Origin: Clostridiales bacterium UBA735
GTDB lineage: Bacteria > Bacillota > Clostridia > Oscillospirales > Oscillospiraceae
Assembly (NCBI GenBank): GCA_002298695.1
Contig: DBLB01000088.1
Coordinates: forward strand, 1 to 11,601
Length of the DNA stretch: 11,601 nucleotides
Direction: 5' to 3'
Shown here piece after piece: positions 1-6,895 of this stretch. The notes beneath the pieces were generated by a model that was not told the DNA's origin, searched no databases, and saw only the letters and a program-made list of their open reading frames with translations. The position numbers and the translations under genes are program-made. The number at the start of each line of letters is the position of its first letter. Within the stretch, counting starts at the first letter, position 1.

Positions 1-96
1 CGCGTTGTCAATCTTAATTTCATGCTGATTCGTAGAAAACACCTCCTGCACATATTCTGCACGGTTCTGGAATTTTCTAATCAGAATATGGCACAT
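1..96 (-). CDS. Start of an unrecognised protein, cut by the window edge
   Basis: An open frame runs from an ATG at 96-94 to position 1 without a stop, giving 32 residues that begin MCHILIRKFQNRAEYVQEVF and end with HEIKIDNA. I do not recognise the family. The start is uncertain. No good Shine-Dalgarno sequence precedes this ATG, whereas a clean AGGAGG lies inside the frame (minus strand, around 46-41), followed at once by GTG and, 18 bases on, by an ATG in another frame. The true gene may therefore begin with that GTG in the same frame (FSTNQHEIKIDNA) or lie mostly beyond the edge. It sits downstream of the sigma/HTH pair in the same direction, where Clostridia integrative elements often carry excisionase or recombinase genes, but nothing in these residues shows either. 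Confidence 0.35.
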   Translation of the reverse strand, partial: MCHILIRKFQNRAEYVQEVFSTNQHEIKIDNA

Positions 97-131
97 GAAT
101 CAGCTTTATCCAATATTGTCACACTTCATTT

Positions 132-156
132 GCGTTTCACCGTGAAACGCTTTTTT
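132..156 (+). terminator. Terminator-like hairpin facing the plus strand
   Basis: GCGTTTCA at 132-139 pairs with TGAAACGC at 143-150 across a three-base CCG loop and is followed by six T residues at 151-156. This is the form of a rho-independent terminator read on the plus strand. No plus-strand gene lies before it in the window, so it may end a transcript entering from the left or act as a structure in the minus-strand transcript. On the minus strand the stem is preceded, not followed, by the homopolymer run. Confidence 0.4.
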
Positions 157-160
157 CGTC

Positions 161-170
161 AAAATTCGCG
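161..170. repeat. AAAATTCGCG copy 1, with a partial inverted copy at 183-189
   Basis: The ten bases AAAATTCGCG occur here and again at 911-920, on either side of the sigma/HTH pair. The last seven (ATTCGCG, 164-170) are repeated inverted as CGCGAAT at 183-189, giving a 7-bp dyad with a 12-base spacer. Placement on both sides of a regulatory pair suggests possible operator sites, but a ten-base repeat could also be chance. Confidence 0.3.
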
Positions 171-256
171 TGGGATATTCCGCGCGAATCTGCAATAACA
201 TCTATCGTTTTTCAAAGGCTTCGCAGACGGCAGCGGGCAAGACTGCTCCATAGGCT

Positions 257-433
257 TTACCTCCCTCCATGCTTATGGCGGGGCGTTCTACGCTGTGACG
301 CATAGAGATCCGTGCCCTCCCGCATGGAAAGACAGTTAATATATCCTTCAAAATGCTCCATAACGGCGCAAATGCTCTGAGTATCGCCGCTGACAGCTTT
401 GCAAATTGTTTCATAAGGTAAAAGTTTCGGCAT
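257..433 (-). CDS. Small helix-turn-helix protein of the Clostridia mobile-element type (58 aa)
   Basis: This short gene reads MPKLLPYETICKAVSGDTQS, then residues ICAVMEHFEGYINCLSMREG, and stops at TAA 259-257. The pattern LPYE-I-KA-x-GD-x-x-I-x-AV-x-x-(H/Y)-x-GYI matches the small HTH proteins (HTH_16-like) that follow a sigma-like gene in Tn916-type and other Clostridia conjugative elements; their role is inferred to be control of element genes. The start overlaps the end of the sigma gene by 23 bases, and a GGAG at 447-444 lies 10 bases before the ATG, so the two are probably translated together. It is in a different frame from the longer 80-codon reading at 202-444, whose residues look unlike any known protein. 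Many family members continue to a Val-Asp-Glu...Arg-Leu-Glu helix; here the chain ends in a basic tail (RRTPRHKHGGR), so the C-terminus may be truncated or frameshifted. Confidence 0.75.
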   Translation of the reverse strand: MPKLLPYETICKAVSGDTQSICAVMEHFEGYINCLSMREGTDLYASQRRTPRHKHGGR

Positions 434-848
434 CCTTGTCGCACTCCATAATTCGCTTTAGCCGTTGTAACGCTTGCACCCGCCTGCCGTTGACCGTGGA
501 AACAGGCAGGCTCAAATACCTTGCGATTTTGCTGTCACTCCATTCAGCAAAGTACGATAGCAGCAAAATATCTCTGTATTTGGGCTGCAAATAGGACAGT
601 GCATTTCCGATGTGCGGCGTAACAACAAAGACCTGCTCTTTCACGCGGAAGGGCATCATTGTTTCCAGCACATAGCTGTCCTCGGTTATCAGGCTGTCAA
701 AAATACTCTCGTCAAAGTTTGATGCTACGGCTTCCCGCTGCTCCTGAATGTCCAGCTTTTTATGTATGTTCCGGGCTTTGTTGCGGAGGACTGTTTTCAT
801 AAAATCCTCAAAAGCGCATTGCTTATGTAGTTTTTGTTTTTCTGTCAT
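411..848 (-). CDS. RNA polymerase sigma-70-like factor, mobile-element type (145 aa)
   Basis: The product is a small sigma-70-family regulator that would bind core RNA polymerase or promoter DNA in the cytoplasm. Residues about 79-134 form a region-4 domain: ALSYLQPKYRDILLLSYFAE is the lead helix pair, and SDSKIARYLSLPVSTVNGRR (104-123) is the DNA-reading helix-turn-helix, followed by ALQRLKRIME. The N-terminal 40 residues (FEDFMKTVLRNKARN) resemble the shortened region-2-like start of the sigma-like genes in Clostridia conjugative elements; a full region 2/3 is missing, as usual in that group. The ATG at 848-846 is supported by GAGGAAG at 860-854. The gene overlaps the downstream HTH gene by 23 bases, the standard arrangement in such elements. 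The Tn916 counterpart helps control element transcription; the same role here is inference. Confidence 0.9.
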   Translation of the reverse strand: MTEKQKLHKQCAFEDFMKTVLRNKARNIHKKLDIQEQREAVASNFDESIFDSLITEDSYVLETMMPFRVKEQVFVVTPHIGNALSYLQPKYRDILLLSYFAEWSDSKIARYLSLPVSTVNGRRVQALQRLKRIMECDKDAETFTL

Positions 849-853
849 AATTT

Positions 854-882
854 CTTCCTCTGTTTTGTGCTTCTATATACCA
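854..882 (-). promoter_or_regulatory. Candidate extended -10 promoter and ribosome binding site of the sigma-like gene
   Basis: On the minus strand TGGTATATA at 882-874 fits an extended -10 element (TGnTATAAT-like). I find no convincing -35 box at 16-18 bases. GAGGAAG at 860-854 sits about five bases before the ATG and is a good ribosome binding site. The ribosome binding site is firm; the promoter is tentative. Confidence 0.35.
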
Positions 883-910
883 ACTACAAAATGACATAGC
901 CGTTTTTCCG

Positions 911-920
911 AAAATTCGCG
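911..920. repeat. AAAATTCGCG copy 2, upstream of the sigma-like gene
   Basis: This is the second exact copy of AAAATTCGCG. It lies about 30 bases upstream (minus-strand sense) of the candidate extended -10 of the sigma-like gene. That is a position where an operator or activator site would be expected. CGAA and TTCG flank its centre, so it is itself partly palindromic. The regulatory role is inferred from position only. Confidence 0.3.
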
Positions 921-983
921 CAAAGCGCAAAAACTTCCCATAAAAAACTTATTTTTGATGAAATCCGCGCTTTAAGAGAACAG

Positions 984-1019
984 AAAAATCCCCCCTCCAG
1001 TGTGAACTGGAGGGGGGAT
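984..1019 (-). terminator. Strong intrinsic terminator of the surface-protein operon
   Basis: A perfect 13-bp stem pairs ATCCCCCCTCCAG (988-1000) with CTGGAGGGGGGAT (1007-1019) across a six-base loop. On the minus strand it is followed by TTTTT at 988-984. It starts 14 bases after the stop codon of the SLH protein gene, so it ends that transcript and separates it from the sigma-like gene. Confidence 0.92.
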
Positions 1020-1032
1020 CTTGCGCTATGGG

Positions 1033-4000
1033 TTACTTCGTGTGCTCCTGCATAAAACGCATCAGAATCGACGCAACCTCCGCGCGGGTCGCGTTGCCCT
1101 GCGGGGCAAGCGTGGTTGTGGTGCGGCCGTTGATAAGGCCAGCACCGACAGCCCAACGCATCGCGTCGGTCGCCCAGCCAGAAACGTCGGAAGCGTCTGT
1201 GTATGCGGAAATGTCAGCAGCTGCGGACACATCGTAGCCTTTCAGCTTCGCGTAGCGGTAGAGCATGGCGGCAAGCTGTTCGCGGGTGATTTTGCCGGTC
1301 ATATTCGTACCATCCGAAATGCCAGCGCCCATCGCCCATTCGCGGCCAGCGGCGTACCATGTCGCGCCGCCGGAGGTATTGACACCCTCCATGCGCGCCA
1401 GAATAGTCACGATCATGCTGCGGGTCGTGTTGGCGTTCGGGCTGAACTCCTTCGCGGACGTGCCGTTCATCAGGCCATTGTCGCAAGCGTACTTCACGCC
1501 GTCGTAATACCAGCTGCCGGAGGTCACATCCGTGAACATAAGGTTGTCCTTGCTGGTATCAGGCTTCTGCGACGGCTTAGCGGGCGTAACCGGGCTGAGC
1601 GGCGGGATTGCCGCAAACTCTGCTTCTGCCCGTACAAGGTCATCGTAGCGCTCCACAAGTGCCTTTTGATCCTCGGTCAGCGCGTCATACGCGGCGCGGG
1701 CCATACGGATGGCCGGGCCGCTGTAACGGTTGACGGGGAACAAACGCTCGATCATCTCGTCCACCTGCGCGGCAGCAGCCAAATCAGCTTCATGCTTCGC
1801 TTCGGCTTCCAGACGTGCAAGCTCTGCTTCTGCGGCGGTCAAGACATTGTAGTTTTCAACCAGCGTTTTCTGATCGTTCGTCAGTGCGTCATACGCAGCA
1901 CGGGCAGCTTCGATAGCTGTTTTGCTGTCCAGTGTGACTTTGCCGATTTCATTGATCTTTTCTGTCACATCGTCAGCAGCTTTCTTGTCAACCAGCGCCT
2001 TGTACGCAGCTTCTGCGGCGGTCAGAGTATCCAGTTTCGTCACATACGTCTTTTGCGTGGGAGTCAGGTTGCCGTAAGCGACACGGGCCGTTTCGATGGC
2101 CTTCTTACTCTCCAGCGTAACTTCGCCAATGTTCTCGATCAGCTGATCGACTGCCGCAGCCTTTTCTTCGTCGGCCTGCTTTTCTGCCTCAAGCGTCTTC
2201 AGCTTGGCTTCCGCGCTGGCGAGTACGTCGAGGTTTGTGACCAGCTTTTGTGCATAGCTGTTCAGCGCCTCAAAACCGGCGCGGGCCTGCGTGATTTGCG
2301 CGACACATTCGCTGTCCAGCGTGATTTCGTCAACCGGGCCGATTGCGGCAATGTCGGCAATGACCTTATCCGCCGCAGCCTGATTGAGTCCGTCGATCTT
2401 TTCAATCAGCTTCGTGAGCTTATTATATTCGTTGACAGTCAGGCGGTCTTTCTCCTCCTGCGTCAGCGATTCATAAATCTCCTGCACTGATTTGACCGAT
2501 TCTGTATCCTCCAGCGTTGCGCGATAGACGGAGGACAGCGCAGCGATTTTTACAGAGAGATCAGCGGTTTTCTTGAAGCTGGCAACGCCGTTTTCTGCGT
2601 CAACGAGCTTTTGATAGTTGGTGACGTTCTTCTGACTGGTTTCACTCAGCGCGTCATAGGCCGCTCTGGTGATGCTCAGACCGCTTTCCATGCTCTTGTA
2701 GTTGTAGCTTTCTACCTTGATGCAATACTTGTCGATCAGCCCCATGACGTATGCGGAGCCGTCGTCAACCTGTGCATTGACCACTTTCAGAACATACCAT
2801 GTACCGTTCGCTGTCTGCGTGTTGCCAGCCTGCGCGTTCATGGTCGGCCAGCCCTTCACGCCGCACCCAACGTAGATGGTGTCGCCTGCAACAACGGGGA
2901 TGATCTGCGTCCGCTTATAGAAGCTGACACCCTCGGTGTTGTCGGTCACCTGCTCGTTGAGGAACGTCTTTACAAGGAAGTTCTTGTTTGCGGCGGTCGG
3001 TGTGATTTTGATTTCGGCCTTTTCATCGTCGATCTGCAAGGTGTACTCGTTTGTCGAGCCAATCGTGCCGGACGTGAAATCCGGGAAGATCGTGCCGTTG
3101 GTCACGTTAAGCGCCGCGAGGGTGGTGTTCTGGTTGCTCCATGTGCCGCCGAGGTCCTCGCCGTAACCGGTTCTGGTATACATGATGCGGATCTCATCAC
3201 CGTCGCCCAGCTTGCCGTTTGCAACTGTGAAGTTGCCAAAGCCCTCGTTGGTGAACCAGTCGTTCAGCGTTCCCATCCAGCCGGACTGAGAGCCGCCGTC
3301 AAAAGCGGACAGACCGTTGATCGACGAGATGTAGTTGCTGGACGCACCGGTCTGCGCCCAGCCGTGCTGATCGAGCGCGTCTACCACGCAGGTCATCATC
3401 GTGGAATCTGCCGTCAAATCCACTTCAAAATGGTCGATCGGTGCGCCCTCCCAATACGTTTTGCCTGTGGGCCAGAGATCGTGTGTAAAGGTCGTGTTCT
3501 CAATGGTGACATACACAGTGCCATAATCCTGTGCCATGTCCGCGTCCACAGCTGCCATCGCTTCGAGGGCCGCAGTCTTTGCAGCAGTGGCGGTGGTCAC
3601 GTCCGCAGCCTTTTCGATGTTGGCAATGCCATCGTTATACGCATTGACCAGCGTATTCCAATTTGCGTTGGAATACTCCGACTTGGTGTATGTCTGGTAG
3701 GCAGCTGTCAGCTCATTTTTAAGCTGCGTCTTTGCTTCGGTCAGTTCGTCCGGGGTCGCTACCTTTTCCAGATAGACCTTGACGACGATATTGTGCGGCA
3801 TGACACAGTCAAAGCTAATGATCGCCGCCTTCATACCGTCTTCGCCCTTGCCGTCATAACCAGTCGAGCTCGGCTCGTAGAAGAAACGCCTTCTGGAACT
3901 GTCCGGGTTCGCGTCGGTATAGTTCGGCATCTGAACCGTGACGCCCTCGATGGGATTGCCGTCCTCGTCCTCAACCTCGACCTTCACGACCGTCGCGTTG

Positions 4001-6846
4001 TAGCTGCACTCATAAGCGCCGCCTTCCAGCTTGCGGGCGATGATCAGCTGATAGTAGGAGCCCTCCTGCACACGATAGCCATCCGTGCCATCGAATGCGC
4101 CGAGTGCCGCACTAGTGCGGACCGTATCTTCCGTTGAGCCCGGAACGTTAACGCGGGAATCCGCGTTTGCATAATCGCTCGGAACATAGGAATAGCTCCG
4201 GTTGTTGGCAACGATGAAATCATCCTGGTAATCCGTGTCGCCCATAACCTTGACCGTCACGGTCGGATCGACCTCAGCGGGGAGTGTCGAGCCGTCTGTG
4301 CCGTAGGCTTCCTTCAGCTTTTCATACTTTGCTTTCTGCGCCGTGGTCATCTGGTTGATCTGGTGCTGCGTCGCGCTGTCGATCATGCTCTGGAGATATA
4401 GGAAGCGCTCCGCAAAGCCCTGTGTAAAGTCACTCAGATCATCGGGCAGACGATTCAGTGCGCCACGAATGCTGTTCTCCGTCGGGGAGTCGCTGTTCTT
4501 GTGCGCCTTTTCCAGCTGCGCCACCAGTGCGTCAAACTCACGCACAAGGTTCTTTGCGTCGGTCAGGTTGTCGAGTGTCGGGAACTTCTCGCAGCTTTCG
4601 TTGTAGGTATCATCGATCTGCTTCAGTTCTTCTTCCGTAAACAGAGTACGGTCAATGTCCTGATAGCTGTCGTCCAGCTCCTGCTTGAGCGCGGCAAGGC
4701 CGGACGCAAGCTCGTCGCCGGATTTCGGGTTCACATAGACCCACACGGAAGCACCAGCCGTCATGCTCGGCAGCTCCTCGATCTGCGGGCCACCGGATAC
4801 ATCGGTATTGCCCCAGAAGCCCTTGTTGTCGCGCAGATCGGCGGCGTACAGATGCACCCAGCCAGAGCCATAGAGCGTGACGGTCACGTCGCCATTCGCA
4901 TCGGTCTGATAACCGGTGTCAAGACTCGGCGCGGCAGCCTCGCCAGCTGTGGCGGCGGTGTTGCTTGCACGCTCCGGGGAAACATAAAGCTCTGCGCCGG
5001 AGAACGCGCTGTACTCGCCCGTGTAGCTCTGCAAGGACGCATACGCACGGGAAACGTGCAGCGTCAGCGGTTCGCCCTCGGTGACGGTCAATGTGCCGGT
5101 GACAGGCTTGCCGTCCTGCTCGAACCGCGCCGTCTGCATATAGCGCATGGTGTAGTTTTCTGCCAGCGGATTCGGTTCGCCCGCATAAGAAGAAATCTTC
5201 GGCTGCGGAAGCAGCACAAGCTCTACCGTGTCGCCGTCATGCAGCACATAACGGTCGGAATAGTAAACGCGCGTACCGCTCTCATCGTAATCGTCGGAGA
5301 AATAGTAGCTGAAGTTCTGCAAACTGTGCGCATAGACACCGTTGATAAGCGCGGCATAGCTGGCCGCACCAAAGCCGTCCAAACGCCCCTTGTTGTAGAG
5401 CTTGCTGCCAAGCTGTGTTTCCAGTTCGCCGAGCGTCTGATCACCCGTCAGCGTGACAGAACCCGTCCATGTCGTGCTTGTCCAATCGGAGTCCACATGA
5501 TAGAAGTCCGGGTCTTTCAGGCTGGCGCTGTCCGTGACGCGGACATTCACGGTGATGCTGTCCGCAGTGTTCGTCAGGCCGAGATAGTAAGCGTCGAACA
5601 GAGTACGATATGCCGTTCTGATTTCCCGGTATTCGCTGGCGTTCAGGTCAAGCTGCGTTTCCTCGTACTTCTGCCAGACGGCATAGGCAACGTCACGCGC
5701 GGTTTTCAGCTCATCGCGCCCATTCAGCGCCGTGTTGTCGATCGCCTTGTCTGCCAGATCACAGAGAGCCGGAATTGCGTCCAGTGCCAGTGACACGTTT
5801 CCGTATCTGTCCAGCGTCGGAGCGAGATTGTCGGCCGCGTTGCTCAGGGCTGTGGCATAGCCATCCGCCTTGTCCTGATTGTCTGCGTCGTTCTCAGCCG
5901 TAGGTTCGACCACACCTGTTGCGTCGTTTTTCTGGAACAGGGATTCCAGATACGCATTTGCATCGGTCAGTGCTGTGCGGTAAGCATTGACGGTCTTGTC
6001 GTTGTAACCCTTCAGATCGTCGTCAGACTTTTTGCACCGCTCAATCGTTTCGTAAAGATTGGTGGGGTTGATCTGCTCGGCTGGGATCAGATTCGCCATA
6101 GCTGCTGTCAATGCTTCCAGTGCGGAATCCACATCTGCCTGTGCTGCATTTGCATTTTCATTGACCGATTTTGCGCTGGTAAGCGCAGTCTGGAAATCTG
6201 ACCAGAAGCCCTTTTCACTGACTGCCACTGTTCCGGCGTTATATCTGTCGTTCTCTGTTTTGCAGTTGCTGGAATTTTTCCCCTCCGCTTTAGTAATCTC
6301 CGCGGCGAGATCCGATTTATCTACCGAATCAGAACCTGCTTTTTTTATTTGCACAAGGACTGCATAATCATCACCAACGGCTGTACCGCCTGGCTTAATT
6401 TGTGAGCAGAACATTGCGATGAAATAATAATTATAGCCATTTGTGATTTTTTTAGCTGGGAATCCTGCTTTTTGCAGGTCGTCGTCTGTAACTTGTATGC
6501 CAGCTTCAGATGCGTCTTTAGCGTTCTTTGTTGCCCAACCAGCGCCTTTGCTCAGCAAATATGAATAGTTCTTCCAAGCAACCAATCCTATGCTCTGCTT
6601 AAATTGGACGGCAGTATTAGCGTCGTCAATCGTTACAATATATGTAATGCCCCTGAAACTATCCTTGTTGTACGTTTTTATTACAGCGGAACTGTCGCTG
6701 GTGTTGTCGTATGTATCCTCGTATGTGCCGACAGCTAGACCATCTTTGTTTAGCGTGATTACTGTAGTTGTTGTGTCTGCATATACCGGAACAATTAAAC
6801 TGAAAAATAGTGCGATGACAATCAGAAGGGAAACTGTTCTTTTCAT
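1033..6846 (-). CDS. Giant secreted S-layer-anchored protein with DUF4430 and helical repeats (1937 aa)
   Basis: This is a cell-surface protein. A classical signal peptide (MKRTVSLLIVIALFFSLIVP, then VYA before DTTTT) fixes the ATG at 6846-6844; an in-frame TTG at 6903 would overlap the upstream stop and put 19 residues before the signal, so I reject it. Residues ~180-330 hold FIVAR-like helical segments (ADVDSALEALTAAMANL). The middle holds beta-rich segments with Gly-Val-Thr-Val modules. Residues ~1107-1232 form a DUF4430 domain (YGTVYVTIENTTF to GDGDEIRIMYT, with GWMGTLNDW); that Pfam family also covers the C-terminal domain of transcobalamin, so ligand binding, perhaps a corrinoid, is possible but unproven. 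Residues ~1470-1750 are ~60-70-residue helical repeats. Residues ~1769-1937 are three SLH modules (MFTDV...TTRSM, TWYAA...ITREQ, YTDAS...ATRAE) that normally bind pyruvylated wall polymer. It follows the upstream surface gene by 49 bases, probably as one operon, and ends at a strong terminator. Confidence 0.93.
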   Translation of the reverse strand: MKRTVSLLIVIALFFSLIVPVYADTTTTVITLNKDGLAVGTYEDTYDNTSDSSAVIKTYNKDSFRGITYIVTIDDANTAVQFKQSIGLVAWKNYSYLLSKGAGWATKNAKDASEAGIQVTDDDLQKAGFPAKKITNGYNYYFIAMFCSQIKPGGTAVGDDYAVLVQIKKAGSDSVDKSDLAAEITKAEGKNSSNCKTENDRYNAGTVAVSEKGFWSDFQTALTSAKSVNENANAAQADVDSALEALTAAMANLIPAEQINPTNLYETIERCKKSDDDLKGYNDKTVNAYRTALTDANAYLESLFQKNDATGVVEPTAENDADNQDKADGYATALSNAADNLAPTLDRYGNVSLALDAIPALCDLADKAIDNTALNGRDELKTARDVAYAVWQKYEETQLDLNASEYREIRTAYRTLFDAYYLGLTNTADSITVNVRVTDSASLKDPDFYHVDSDWTSTTWTGSVTLTGDQTLGELETQLGSKLYNKGRLDGFGAASYAALINGVYAHSLQNFSYYFSDDYDESGTRVYYSDRYVLHDGDTVELVLLPQPKISSYAGEPNPLAENYTMRYMQTARFEQDGKPVTGTLTVTEGEPLTLHVSRAYASLQSYTGEYSAFSGAELYVSPERASNTAATAGEAAAPSLDTGYQTDANGDVTVTLYGSGWVHLYAADLRDNKGFWGNTDVSGGPQIEELPSMTAGASVWVYVNPKSGDELASGLAALKQELDDSYQDIDRTLFTEEELKQIDDTYNESCEKFPTLDNLTDAKNLVREFDALVAQLEKAHKNSDSPTENSIRGALNRLPDDLSDFTQGFAERFLYLQSMIDSATQHQINQMTTAQKAKYEKLKEAYGTDGSTLPAEVDPTVTVKVMGDTDYQDDFIVANNRSYSYVPSDYANADSRVNVPGSTEDTVRTSAALGAFDGTDGYRVQEGSYYQLIIARKLEGGAYECSYNATVVKVEVEDEDGNPIEGVTVQMPNYTDANPDSSRRRFFYEPSSTGYDGKGEDGMKAAIISFDCVMPHNIVVKVYLEKVATPDELTEAKTQLKNELTAAYQTYTKSEYSNANWNTLVNAYNDGIANIEKAADVTTATAAKTAALEAMAAVDADMAQDYGTVYVTIENTTFTHDLWPTGKTYWEGAPIDHFEVDLTADSTMMTCVVDALDQHGWAQTGASSNYISSINGLSAFDGGSQSGWMGTLNDWFTNEGFGNFTVANGKLGDGDEIRIMYTRTGYGEDLGGTWSNQNTTLAALNVTNGTIFPDFTSGTIGSTNEYTLQIDDEKAEIKITPTAANKNFLVKTFLNEQVTDNTEGVSFYKRTQIIPVVAGDTIYVGCGVKGWPTMNAQAGNTQTANGTWYVLKVVNAQVDDGSAYVMGLIDKYCIKVESYNYKSMESGLSITRAAYDALSETSQKNVTNYQKLVDAENGVASFKKTADLSVKIAALSSVYRATLEDTESVKSVQEIYESLTQEEKDRLTVNEYNKLTKLIEKIDGLNQAAADKVIADIAAIGPVDEITLDSECVAQITQARAGFEALNSYAQKLVTNLDVLASAEAKLKTLEAEKQADEEKAAAVDQLIENIGEVTLESKKAIETARVAYGNLTPTQKTYVTKLDTLTAAEAAYKALVDKKAADDVTEKINEIGKVTLDSKTAIEAARAAYDALTNDQKTLVENYNVLTAAEAELARLEAEAKHEADLAAAAQVDEMIERLFPVNRYSGPAIRMARAAYDALTEDQKALVERYDDLVRAEAEFAAIPPLSPVTPAKPSQKPDTSKDNLMFTDVTSGSWYYDGVKYACDNGLMNGTSAKEFSPNANTTRSMIVTILARMEGVNTSGGATWYAAGREWAMGAGISDGTNMTGKITREQLAAMLYRYAKLKGYDVSAAADISAYTDASDVSGWATDAMRWAVGAGLINGRTTTTLAPQGNATRAEVASILMRFMQEHTK
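1600..2440 (-). repeat. Tandem helical protein repeats encoded before the SLH modules
   Basis: At least four diverged units of about 60-70 residues share the pattern I-x-x-I-G-x-V-T-L-x-S-x-x-x-I-x-x-A-R-x-x-(Y/F)-x-x-L-x-x-x-Q-K-x-x-V-x-x-x-x-x-L-x-x-A-E. Centres are AYDALTEDQKALV (near 1675), AYDALTNDQKTLV (near 1885), AYGNLTPTQKTYV (near 2060) and FEALNSYAQKLV (near 2265). A more distant AYDALSETSQKNV lies near 2645. The first two retain recognisable DNA similarity. They likely form a rigid alpha-helical stalk that holds the DUF4430 region away from the wall. Confidence 0.75.
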
Positions 6847-6858
6847 TTGTTTTTCTAA

Positions 6859-6886
6859 ACCGGGGACTGCAGATGCAGCCCCCGGT
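6859..6886 (-). promoter_or_regulatory. Intercistronic hairpin between a ribosome binding site and the SLH protein start
   Basis: ACCGGGG pairs with CCCCGGT and the inner CTGC pairs with GCAG, with the two arms joined by a pair that is G-U only in the minus-strand RNA, which suggests that strand is the functional one. The hairpin follows directly on AAGGAGG (6897-6891), and the ATG comes 12 bases after its base. No ribosome binding site lies between hairpin and ATG (TTTAGAAAAACAA). It could control translation of the second gene, stabilise or process the mRNA, or act as a weak terminator, since only three U residues follow. Confidence 0.6.
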
Positions 6887-6895
6887 GCTCCCTCC

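Noticed and set aside
202..444. 80-codon minus-strand frame beginning MRQGCRNFYL
   Set aside because: It overlaps the HTH gene in another frame, and the HTH frame has a clear family pattern and a GGAG before its start.
914..934. GCGC-AAA-GCGC hairpin near the sigma-like promoter
   Set aside because: The four-base self-complementary stem is too short to count as a supported structure.
1021..2490. 489-codon plus-strand frame antisense to the SLH protein
   Set aside because: Long antisense frames are expected opposite a GC-rich gene using few codons that give antisense stops; the residues are Arg/Val/Cys-rich with no domain.
2611..4137. 508-codon plus-strand frame antisense to the DUF4430 region
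   Set aside because: It is a shadow of the coding strand, with no ribosome binding site seen and no recognisable motif.
4501..5793. 430-codon plus-strand frame antisense to the N-terminal half of the SLH protein
   Set aside because: It lies wholly opposite a well-supported gene and has low-complexity Arg/Val composition.
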